Part shown: positions 1-5,694 of the stretch, one piece after another
Layout of the letters: each line of letters opens with the position of its first letter
How positions within the stretch are numbered: position 1 is the stretch's first letter
Assembly (NCBI GenBank): GCA_002325785.1
Contig: DCSU01000011.1
Span: 1-5,694 of the forward strand
Direction: 5' to 3'
Source of the DNA: Bacteroidales bacterium UBA1458
GTDB taxonomy: Bacteria > Bacteroidota > Bacteroidia > Bacteroidales > VadinHA17
Length of the DNA: 5,694 nt
The notes under the pieces: generated by a model
What the model was told of the DNA's origin: nothing
Databases searched by the model: none
Seen by the model: the letters and a program-made list of their open reading frames with translations, nothing else
Position numbers and translations under genes: made by a program

Positions 1-27
1 TCGCAAATCCTTCAGATTTTATGACTT

Positions 28-63
28 AAAAAAACCGGCCCTGAGAACAGAGCCGGTTTTTTT
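28..63 (-). terminator. Strong, potentially bidirectional intrinsic terminator
   Basis: A seven-A run and CCGGC (28-39) pair perfectly with GCCGG and a seven-T run (52-63) around a 12-nt loop. Read on the minus strand, the GC stem is followed by seven T and begins 17 bases beyond the stop codon of the Asp-box protein gene, so it should end that transcript. The structure is symmetric, so it would also terminate a plus-strand gene arriving from the left, which suggests, without proving, a convergent gene outside the window. Confidence 0.9.
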
Positions 64-79
64 ACATGCGTGGATAGCG

Positions 80-3000
80 TTATAGTTTCGGAACCCTGCC
101 TGAGGTCCACGGCGCCTTGATTTCGTCAAGTTTGGCATTGAGTGCATCAACGGCCGTGCCAGCCTTCTGTATCCTCTCAAGCAGAACGGGAAACTCCTTC
201 TTAAGAATCCTGAACTGCTGGTCGGCGGTGCCGGAGATATCTCCGGAGTTACCGTAGAGAGATCTTGACATGGCTGAGAGTCTTGCTGAAAGTGAAACCG
301 GTGACGGAGGTGTCTCCTCAGTACTGGCACCTACGGAAATGCCCCTGATAAGGTAGGTGATCTCGCTAATCTCATCATTGAGGGCTGTGGCCTCCTGCAT
401 CAGTGATGCCGGCGCCTCGGGCGTCTGATGGATGGTCTGCATAATGGTGTTAACATTGCCTTCGAGCTCGGCTGCATAAGACATTGCACCGTATGCTGTC
501 TTTGCGAAAGCAGTCATCTCCTTAAGCCATTTCTCCCTGGCAGCTGCATCAGTGACAGGCATTGTAACAATGTCAAGCGGCTTGCATACGAAGGGCTCGG
601 GACCGGCCAGCTCTTTCACCTCCCCCCTGGCATACATTGCCATCGAGATTAAGTACTTGCCCGGTAACACCGATATACCACCGCCTCCCCATCTGTTACG
701 GGAGTCACCTTCAGAGACCGGACTGAACTTTTCAGTAGTCCTGACAGGCTGATATCCGGCATGAGTGAAGTTCCATGTCAATCGGCCGACACCCTTGGAT
801 GCCGACTTATAGAGCTTGCGGATTACGGTGCCATCTTCGGCGGTAATGGTGAAGATCAGGTAAGGCTTGATCTCTCTCTCCTCAAGGCTCAGTTCCCTGG
901 CTGTAGGCTGCGGGATGAACTCACCCTTCTCAAAGAGCTTCTTCTCCGTATCCTTTCTCAGATCCTTCGATGTTTTCGGTACAGTGTCGACATAGTAGGT
1001 TATTGTTGCACCGTAGGGCGGGTTTTTGGCGATGTAATACATTGACCCCTGGTTGTCGAACTCGTCTGTCTCAACAAACATTTTTGCATCCCTGACCGGG
1101 AAGATATAACCGGGCTTGCCGATAATATCCTTCTTGTAATTCTGCAGCGGGGTGTAGTCATCAATCACGTAGAAGCCCCTTCCGAACGTGGCAATGACGA
1201 GGTCGTTCTCGCGCTCCTGTATTGCAATGTCGCGTACCGGTATAGCAGGCAGTCCCTTGTTAAACTCGGTCCAGCTGGCGCCTGCGTCAAATGATACATA
1301 GAAGCTGAATTCCGTTCCCAGGAACAACAGGTTCGGGTTCAGGTGATCCTGCTCTATGGTATGTGCGGGGCCGTTTGCAGGCAGGTTGGCGGTGATGGAG
1401 GTCCAGCTCTTTCCCTTGTCTGTGCTCTTCAAAACATATGGCTTGAAGTCGTCACGCTGATGATTGTTGAATGTGGCGTAGACTATGTCTGCATTGAATT
1501 TATCAGCCATGATGTCACTCACGTAAGTGTATTCCGGTACTCCCGGGAAAGTTTTGATCATTTTCCAGTTGCTGCCGCCGTCTTCCGACACCGATATCAT
1601 GCCATCATCACTCCCGGTGTACAGGAGGTCTTTCTGTACTTTAGACTCGGTAAGAGATACAATGGTTCCCCACAGAGAGGTCGACTTGTTTTTCGCAACT
1701 GCGTCAGTCGGCCAGTATTTATCCATAACCTTGAAGTTATCCCTGTTCTCATTCCTGGTAAGGTCAGGCGATATCGTCTTCCAGTTGCTGCCCTGGTCTT
1801 CGCTGCGGAAGAGAAAGTTGGCGGCAATATAGATGCGCTTATTGTTGTGCGGACTGATAAGAATGGGTGTGTCCCAGTTCCATCGGTAGGTTAGTTCTCC
1901 TTCGCCGGGGAAGGGTTTGATGCTTATGCTCTGGCCGCTCTTCCGGTCAAAACGCGAGGCGTTGCCATACTGTGATTCGGTGTAGACGATGTTCGGGTCT
2001 GTAGGGTCTATTGCCACCCAGAAACCGTCACCACCCTGTGTTACAAACCAGTCGTCATTGGTCACCCCGTTGCTTGTGCTGGCTGAAGGGCCTCCAAAAG
2101 AGTTGTTGTCCTGCGTGCCACCATATATATAATAGAATGGATACGAGTTGTCAACGGCAACCCTGTAGAACTGGGTGACGGGCAGGTTCGATTTGAAGAT
2201 GAAGTTCGCGCCGTTGTCCCATGTCTCATAGATACCGCCGTCGCCGCCGATATAGAAGTGCCTTGTGTCATCCGGATCGATCCACATGGCATGGTCATCA
2301 ACATGCCGTCCCTCATTGCTGACCCTTGAAAAGGTCTTACCGCCATCATTGGTGACCTGTGTGTAGGTGTCAAGACTGAAAACCCTGTCCACATCTTTGG
2401 GGTCACATATGATTTTGTTGTAATACTGGCCGCTGGCATGGTATGAGTTCATCCTCTCCCATGAAGCACCTCTGTTCATTGTCCTGTAGAAGCCGCCTGA
2501 TTCGCCCTGCGCCTCAACGATGAGGTAAAGGACGTCAGGGTTCACCGGTGATATAGCGATACCCATGCCGCCTATGTCTCCTGATGGCAGGCCCTTCATG
2601 ATTTTGTCGAATGTCATTCCTCCGTTGGTGGATCTGTAGACTGCCGACTCCGGGCCACCGCTGATCTTCAGGCCAATATGTCTGCGACGCTGTTCGCTGG
2701 TAGCGTAGATAATATCAGGATTCCGGGGATCAAGCACCACGTTGTTGATGCCGGTGTTTTCACTGATGTTCAGGATCTTTTCCCACGCCAGGCCGCCGTT
2801 GATTGATTTATAGAGTCCGCGCTCACCGCCGGGTCCCCAAACTGATCCTTCTGCTGCCACATAGATTACATCGCTGTTGCGGGGGTCGATGGCTATACCG
2901 CCTATCTGGCGCGATTCCTTCAGGCCCATGTTCTTCCAGCTTGCGCCGGCATCATCTGAACGGTATACGCCGTCGCCCCAGCCAAGGGCGCGCTGGTGGT

Positions 3001-3382
3001 TGTTTTCACCTGTGCCTGCCCACACCACATTATGGTTATTAGGGTCAATGACAATGCAACCGATGGAGTAGGCCCCGTATTTGTCAAACACAGGTTTCCA
3101 TGTGGTGCCGTTGTTATCGCTCTTCCAGATGTTGCCGGAAGCAATTGCGGCATATATCTCAGAATGATTGGAGGGATTGACCGTAATGTCGGCAATTCGT
3201 CCTGAAGCCCATGCAGGTCCCACTGACCTGAAGGAGATGCCGCTGAATAGGGAGGTCGGGACGGAAGGCTTGATCTGGGTATCAGATCCCTTCACATCCT
3301 TCTTTGTTTCTTTCTTCTGTGCATACAGGCTGAATGAACCAGCCAGCACAAGTACCAAAGCTACTGCAAGAATTTTCTTCAT
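80..3382 (-). CDS. Secreted Asp-box (BNR) beta-propeller protein, VPS10/sortilin-like
   Basis: An 1100-residue exported repeat protein; this type is often labelled 'glycosyl hydrolase' or 'VPS10 domain-containing protein', and its substrate is unknown. The chosen start gives a Sec signal peptide: MKK, a hydrophobic stretch at residues 4-20, and likely cleavage after LYA (residue 21). There is no lipobox cysteine (LAGS, not LAGC), so it should be periplasmic or released. Eleven Asp boxes (S-x-D/N-x-G-x-S/T-W/F) begin near residues 88, 142, 193, 251, 301, 344, 387, 527, 599, 653 and 697, consistent with one large or two smaller beta-propellers. Family-like motifs include GGTQDNNS (421-428), RGFYVIDD (735-742) and NRWGGGG (896-902). 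Residues 750-935 look like a beta-rich accessory domain and 940-1100 look helical. No type IX secretion tail is evident. By-eye comparison with GH74 xyloglucanases puts Ala81 where the N-terminal catalytic Asp should lie, so hydrolase activity is doubtful. It ends at a strong terminator and is probably monocistronic. Confidence 0.93.
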   Translation of the reverse strand: MKKILAVALVLVLAGSFSLYAQKKETKKDVKGSDTQIKPSVPTSLFSGISFRSVGPAWASGRIADITVNPSNHSEIYAAIASGNIWKSDNNGTTWKPVFDKYGAYSIGCIVIDPNNHNVVWAGTGENNHQRALGWGDGVYRSDDAGASWKNMGLKESRQIGGIAIDPRNSDVIYVAAEGSVWGPGGERGLYKSINGGLAWEKILNISENTGINNVVLDPRNPDIIYATSEQRRRHIGLKISGGPESAVYRSTNGGMTFDKIMKGLPSGDIGGMGIAISPVNPDVLYLIVEAQGESGGFYRTMNRGASWERMNSYHASGQYYNKIICDPKDVDRVFSLDTYTQVTNDGGKTFSRVSNEGRHVDDHAMWIDPDDTRHFYIGGDGGIYETWDNGANFIFKSNLPVTQFYRVAVDNSYPFYYIYGGTQDNNSFGGPSASTSNGVTNDDWFVTQGGDGFWVAIDPTDPNIVYTESQYGNASRFDRKSGQSISIKPFPGEGELTYRWNWDTPILISPHNNKRIYIAANFLFRSEDQGSNWKTISPDLTRNENRDNFKVMDKYWPTDAVAKNKSTSLWGTIVSLTESKVQKDLLYTGSDDGMISVSEDGGSNWKMIKTFPGVPEYTYVSDIMADKFNADIVYATFNNHQRDDFKPYVLKSTDKGKSWTSITANLPANGPAHTIEQDHLNPNLLFLGTEFSFYVSFDAGASWTEFNKGLPAIPVRDIAIQERENDLVIATFGRGFYVIDDYTPLQNYKKDIIGKPGYIFPVRDAKMFVETDEFDNQGSMYYIAKNPPYGATITYYVDTVPKTSKDLRKDTEKKLFEKGEFIPQPTARELSLEEREIKPYLIFTITAEDGTVIRKLYKSASKGVGRLTWNFTHAGYQPVRTTEKFSPVSEGDSRNRWGGGGISVLPGKYLISMAMYARGEVKELAGPEPFVCKPLDIVTMPVTDAAAREKWLKEMTAFAKTAYGAMSYAAELEGNVNTIMQTIHQTPEAPASLMQEATALNDEISEITYLIRGISVGASTEETPPSPVSLSARLSAMSRSLYGNSGDISGTADQQFRILKKEFPVLLERIQKAGTAVDALNAKLDEIKAPWTSGRVPKL

Positions 3383-3492
3383 ATAAGGCTGTTTAGGTCT
3401 GTTATTATTACTGCTAAGGTAAGATAAGGAAAATTGTCAGGGGATTTTTTAACGTTATTTAATTATTTTGCTGCCAATTAATAGCAACAGGG
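3383..3492. promoter_or_regulatory. Divergent promoter region between Asp-box protein and nitroreductase genes
   Basis: These 110 bases separate two divergent start codons and must carry at least the start-proximal promoter of each gene. The part next to the nitroreductase gene is AT-rich. On the plus strand, TTATTTTG (3463-3470) matches the Bacteroidetes -7 consensus TAnnTTTG except at one position, which would give a leader of roughly 15-20 bases. I see no convincing -33 element at the right distance. On the minus strand, TACCTTAG (RC of roughly 3410-3417) is a similar one-mismatch candidate for the other gene. No good Shine-Dalgarno site precedes either start, which is usual in Bacteroidetes. 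The existence of promoters here is a safe inference; the exact elements are tentative. Confidence 0.45.
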
Positions 3493-4236
3493 ATGAACGA
3501 CACATTTTTTACCAGGAGAACTGTCAGGAAGTATAAGGATGATGAGATAGAGAGCGGGCTTCTTGACCGAATACTCACCGCTGGAACACGGGCTTCAACA
3601 ACGGGCAACATGCAGTTGTACAGTATTATAGTCACGCGCGATGCCGCGATGAAGAGCCTCCTTTCCCCGGCTCACTTCAACCAGCCGATGGTTACCGCGG
3701 CGCCGGTGGTGCTCACCTTCTGCGCCGACTTTCACAGGTTCAATCTCTGGTGCCGGCAGCGTGAAGCTGAGCCCGGTTATGACAATTTCCTGTCATTCAT
3801 GACGGCGGCCATTGATGCGATGCTGGTGGCACAGACAGTATGCAATGCCGCCGAAGAGGAGGGGCTGGGCATATGTTACCTGGGGACTACGACATACAAT
3901 GCTGATAAAATAATTGATATACTGGGACTTTCTTCAGGGGTTGTGCCTGTTGCGACTGTCACCATGGGATGGCCGGCGCTGGTTACTGATCAGCCTGACA
4001 GGCTTCCGCTGGAAGCTGTAGTGCACCAGGAGAGGTACCATGACTTTAGTCCGGCAATGATAGATGACATCTACCGGGAAAAGGAGGCCCGGGCCGATTC
4101 ACAGCAGTTTATTGCCGAGAATGGCAAGAAGAGTCTCGCGCAGGTGTTCACTGACGTTCGTTACAAGAAGGCAGACAACGAATACTTCTCAGCAAAATAT
4201 CTTGAGGTTATCAGGAGGCAGGGGTTCCTTGAGTGA
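3493..4236 (+). CDS. Nitroreductase family protein (NfsA/FRP-like, FMN-dependent)
   Basis: A 247-residue cytoplasmic flavoprotein of the nitroreductase superfamily; such enzymes use FMN and NAD(P)H to reduce nitroaromatics, quinones or flavins. Visible family marks are the N-terminal RRTVRKY (8-14), which usually contacts the FMN phosphate; ASTTGNMQ (34-41), matching the usual (A/P)SSGNxQ FMN loop; the helical dimer-interface region around 100-120; GLGICYLG (124-131); and MGWP (158-161). The length and the extended C-terminal part (residues 165-247, ending in a QGFLE-type tail) resemble the NfsA/FRP branch rather than the shorter NfsB branch. There is no signal peptide or membrane segment. 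The ATG at 3493 puts RRTVRKY at its normal distance from the N-terminus; an ACAGGG just upstream is too close to act as a good ribosome site. The natural substrate cannot be read from sequence. The gene stands alone, divergent from the Asp-box gene, and repeats start directly after its stop codon. Confidence 0.93.
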   Translation: MNDTFFTRRTVRKYKDDEIESGLLDRILTAGTRASTTGNMQLYSIIVTRDAAMKSLLSPAHFNQPMVTAAPVVLTFCADFHRFNLWCRQREAEPGYDNFLSFMTAAIDAMLVAQTVCNAAEEEGLGICYLGTTTYNADKIIDILGLSSGVVPVATVTMGWPALVTDQPDRLPLEAVVHQERYHDFSPAMIDDIYREKEARADSQQFIAENGKKSLAQVFTDVRYKKADNEYFSAKYLEVIRRQGFLE

Positions 4237-4297
4237 GGCAGTAGGCAATGGGCAGTAGGCAGTAGTGAAATAAGTCGGCAGTCTTCAGTCAGCAGTT
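4237..4297 (+). repeat. Heptameric tandem tract, GGCAGTA type
   Basis: Directly after the nitroreductase stop codon come in-phase 7-bp units: GGCAGTA, GGCAATG, GGCAGTA, GGCAGTA (4237-4264). After a 12-base break the units GGCAGTC, TTCAGTC and AGCAGTT follow (4277-4297). The tract is degenerate rather than a clean microsatellite. No reading frame or promoter is evident in it. Confidence 0.8.
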
Positions 4298-4329
4298 TGA
4301 GTCTCCTCCTGCGTCGCCGGCTCAAATTG
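4293..4329 (+). terminator. Possible weak terminator hairpin after the nitroreductase gene
   Basis: CAGTTTGAG (4293-4301) can pair with CTCAAATTG (4321-4329) as a 9-bp stem with one G-T wobble around a 19-nt loop. It lies 57 bases past the nitroreductase stop codon and is the nearest sizeable hairpin on the plus strand. It is AT-rich and no T run follows, so it may instead be an incidental structure or part of the repeat field. Confidence 0.25.
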
Positions 4330-4336
4330 TCGATTT

Positions 4337-4364
4337 AATCGCAAATCGCAAATAATAAATACTT
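4337..4364 (+). repeat. Heptameric tandem tract, AATCGCA type
   Basis: Two exact AATCGCA units (4337-4350) are followed by the decayed units AATAATA and AATACTT, keeping 7-bp phase. The first bases of the window (TCGCAAATC, 1-9) match part of this tract, hinting that the same repeat type also lies beyond the left edge. Confidence 0.6.
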
Positions 4365-4367
4365 TAC

Positions 4368-4412
4368 GGACTTTTGACTTTAATACTTTCGACTTTGCAG
4401 ACCTTCAGACCT
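4368..4412 (+). repeat. GACTTT/GACCTT degenerate tract on the outer side of the palindromic element
   Basis: Units of about 7 bp follow each other: GGACTTT, TGACTTT, ATACTTT, CGACTTT, AGACCTT, CAGACCT, with one- or two-base slips. The tract runs without a break into the inverted repeat at 4413. It resembles the GAC-rich tract on the inner side of the same element, so element and tract probably spread or evolve together. Confidence 0.7.
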
Positions 4413-4470
4413 CAGATTGAGACCCGCAGGGTCGAAACCCCGCATCCGCCAGCTGGCGGATCGGGGCCTT
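4413..4470 (+). repeat. 58-bp inverted repeat, copy 1, with two hairpins
   Basis: This segment is the exact reverse complement of 5637-5694, with no mismatch over 58 bases. It holds a small hairpin, GACCC-GCA-GGGTC (4421-4433), then a large one at 4438-4466. The latter is built from CCCCG, an unpaired C, ATCCGCCAG and its perfect complement CTGGCGGAT, then CGGGG; its central 18 bases (4444-4461) form a perfect palindrome. It could cap transcripts of the neighbouring minus-strand gene, but only three T follow the stem on that strand. REP-like behaviour is inferred from the structure. Confidence 0.92.
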
Positions 4471-4503
4471 CAGACTTTCGACCTTTCGACCTTCAGACCT
4501 TGA
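4471..4503 (+). repeat. GAC-rich tract on the inner side, next to the Ldh stop codon
   Basis: Period-8 units built on CTTTCGAC and CTTCAGAC fill the space between the palindromic element and the end of the Ldh-family gene, stopping about 10 bases from its stop codon. The reverse complement of the tract at 5606-5640 has the same style and the same orientation relative to its palindrome. Confidence 0.7.
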
Positions 4504-4511
4504 ATAGTCAC

Positions 4512-5591
4512 CTATTCCTCTTCATTGAAGTTAAGACCAAGCTCTGCAGCGATTGCCTTCAGGTCAATGACTACGGCGGGGACAAGCTTTATACCTGCTT
4601 TGCTGTTACGCTCCTCGGCCTCACGTTCAGGATCACCCGGTATCAACACCCTCGTTTCGCCTTTTCTTGGTTTTGCACCGCGGAAAGTCCTGATCCATTC
4701 ATCCATGGAGGCTTTGAACTCATCTGCAGGCCTGAAGGCGTCAATGCGCATGGCCCCGAAGAAATGTCCTGTGCCTTCACCCACCTGATGTTCCGGCACT
4801 GGCAGGTAGGCCACGCTGGGCGGTACAAAAGGACCGAAGTTGGCACCGCTGAATACAGCGCTAAAGATATCTACAACAGCAGACATGCAGTAGCCCTTAT
4901 GGCTCCCGTGCACCCGGTCGCCCCCGAGGGTGACCATCCCGCCTCCACGGCGCAGTATGCCAGGGTCATCTGAGGGGTTACCATCGGCATCCTGAACGAA
5001 CCCGAAGGGCACCTTCTCGCCTTTCTTCTCAGATACGGCCAGCTTGCCGCGTGCTATGGGCGTAGTGGCAAAATCAGCTACGAAGGGAGGCTCATGCAGT
5101 GCAGGCACAGCTACGGCAAGAGGATTGGTCCCGAGATAGCGGCTGACAGACCAGGTGGGCACAACCAGTGGATTTGCATTTGTGACACAAATGCCCACCA
5201 TATCATGTTCGAGGGCCTTCATGGCATAGTATCCGGCTATACCGAAATGGTTGGAGTTGCGTGCAGCCACCCATCCGGTGCCTGTAACGGTGGCTTTCTC
5301 TATTGCCAGCTTCATCGATCTGATGCCGGCAACCATGCCGAAGCATCTATCACCGTCAACGACAGCGGTAGAAGGTGTCTGGTGAACCACCTTCACGTCA
5401 GGTGTGACATTCACCCTCCCGCTTTTCCAGAGGTCATAATACTCCCTGACCCTTATCATGCCATGCGATGAGTGATCACGCAGTTCAGCAGCAATAAGCA
5501 CTGCAGCTACTGCTCCGGCATCCTCGCGGCTGCAGCCGATCTGCATGAAGACTTCCGTTGTGAATTCTAAAAGATATTTGTGATCGTACAT
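4512..5591 (-). CDS. Ldh family oxidoreductase (malate/L-lactate dehydrogenase type 2)
   Basis: A 359-residue cytoplasmic NAD(P)-dependent 2-oxoacid/2-hydroxyacid oxidoreductase of the fold shared by AllD, YiaK, DpkA and archaeal-type malate and sulfolactate dehydrogenases. Family marks appear in order: RDHSSHGMIR (38-47) with the catalytic-type His43; SNHFG (113-117); TNANPLVVP (137-145); LGTNPLA (153-159); DFATT (173-177, usually DMATS) with GK at 182-183; GSHKGY (229-234) with Lys232; GTGHFF (273-278); and VLIPGDPE (315-322). All core motifs are present and the length is normal, so it looks intact. Starting at the ATG (5589-5591) places His43 at the usual position. Substrate is not predictable: malate, lactate, ureidoglycolate, diketogulonate and cyclic imino acids are all used by relatives. 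The gene is bracketed by perfect inverted repeats and GAC-rich tracts, leaving only 14 bases of non-repeat sequence before the start codon, and has no close partner gene. Confidence 0.95.
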   Translation of the reverse strand: MYDHKYLLEFTTEVFMQIGCSREDAGAVAAVLIAAELRDHSSHGMIRVREYYDLWKSGRVNVTPDVKVVHQTPSTAVVDGDRCFGMVAGIRSMKLAIEKATVTGTGWVAARNSNHFGIAGYYAMKALEHDMVGICVTNANPLVVPTWSVSRYLGTNPLAVAVPALHEPPFVADFATTPIARGKLAVSEKKGEKVPFGFVQDADGNPSDDPGILRRGGGMVTLGGDRVHGSHKGYCMSAVVDIFSAVFSGANFGPFVPPSVAYLPVPEHQVGEGTGHFFGAMRIDAFRPADEFKASMDEWIRTFRGAKPRKGETRVLIPGDPEREAEERNSKAGIKLVPAVVIDLKAIAAELGLNFNEEE

Positions 5592-5605
5592 GTATGGTTA
5601 GTATA

Positions 5606-5640
5606 AAGTCAAAAAGTCTAAAGGTCTGAAGGTCTAAAGG
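5606..5640 (-). repeat. GAC-rich (GTC) period-8 tract upstream of the Ldh gene
   Basis: On the plus strand the units read AAGTCAAA, AAGTCTAA, AGGTCTGA, AGGTCTAA, AGG with exact 8-bp spacing, running into the palindromic element. On the coding strand of the Ldh gene this is a TTTAGACC-type tract, placed where its promoter would be expected. It mirrors the tract at 4471-4503. Confidence 0.75.
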
Positions 5641-5694
5641 CCCCGATCCGCCAGCTGGCGGATGCGGGGTTTCGACCCTGCGGGTCTCAATCTG
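5637..5694 (-). repeat. 58-bp inverted repeat, copy 2, reaching the window edge
   Basis: Exact reverse complement of 4413-4470. The large hairpin is at 5641-5669 (perfect 18-bp core 5646-5663) and the small GACCC-GCA-GGGTC hairpin at 5674-5686. The match runs to the last base of the window, so the true repeat may be longer than 58 bp. Relative to the Ldh gene, both copies place the large hairpin inward and the small one outward. Confidence 0.92.

Noticed and set aside
80..200. Type IX secretion C-terminal sorting domain on the Asp-box protein
   Set aside because: The last 80 residues look helical and lack the beta-rich pattern ending in a basic tail that such domains show.
1343..1894. Plus-strand open frame of 183 codons
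   Set aside because: It lies wholly antisense to the Asp-box protein, whose frame shows a signal peptide and regular repeats. The translation is rich in Cys, Val and Arg without a recognisable motif, typical of a shadow frame.
2062..2439. Minus-strand open frame of 125 codons inside the Asp-box gene
   Set aside because: Same-strand out-of-frame shadow; the translation is Thr/Ser/Met-rich low-complexity text, while the main frame is continuous and motif-bearing there.
4237..4510. CRISPR array
   Set aside because: The units are 7-8 bp, contiguous and degenerate, without spacers of regular length, and no cas gene is present.
4374..4973. Plus-strand open frame of 199 codons
   Set aside because: It starts in the repeat tract, reads through the palindrome and continues antisense to the Ldh gene. 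Its N-terminal part is just translated repeat, and no start signal or motif supports it.
5094..5471. Plus-strand open frame of 125 codons
   Set aside because: Antisense to conserved Ldh motifs, with no domain and a His/Cys-rich shadow composition.
4413..5694. Classical insertion sequence or transposon
   Set aside because: The repeats look like terminal inverted repeats, but the enclosed gene is a metabolic dehydrogenase with full catalytic motifs, not a transposase. Kept only as a hypothesis in the findings.

Overview
The window suggests an environmental member of the Bacteroidetes (Bacteroidota), probably Bacteroidales-like. The three proteins are types common in that phylum: a large secreted Asp-box (BNR/VPS10-like) repeat protein, an NfsA-like nitroreductase and an Ldh-family oxidoreductase. 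No convincing Shine-Dalgarno site precedes any of the three start codons, and the spacers carry dense short-period repeats and GC-rich palindromes. The taxonomic call is an inference from protein style and gene structure; there is no marker gene here.

Layout. Bases 28-63 hold a strong symmetric intrinsic terminator. It closes the first gene, which lies on the minus strand (80-3382) and encodes an 1100-residue exported beta-propeller protein with eleven Asp boxes. A 110-bp AT-rich divergent spacer (3383-3492) separates it from a plus-strand nitroreductase gene (3493-4236). From 4237 to 4511 there is no gene. This stretch is almost entirely repeat: tandem units of about 7 bp built on GGCAGTA, then AATCGCA, then GACTTT, followed by a compound palindromic element. 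The minus-strand Ldh-family gene (4512-5591) comes next, and after it an inverted copy of the same palindromic element runs to the right edge (5637-5694).

The three genes show no clear shared pathway. The first two are divergent and could share a control region. The third is isolated between repeats and looks like a single-gene unit. The most notable structure is the pair of perfect 58-bp inverted repeats around the Ldh gene, each containing two hairpins and each continuing inward as a degenerate GAC-rich tract of about 8-bp period. No transposase, recombinase, CRISPR array, RNA gene or defence gene is visible, so a mobile or invertible unit is only a hypothesis.
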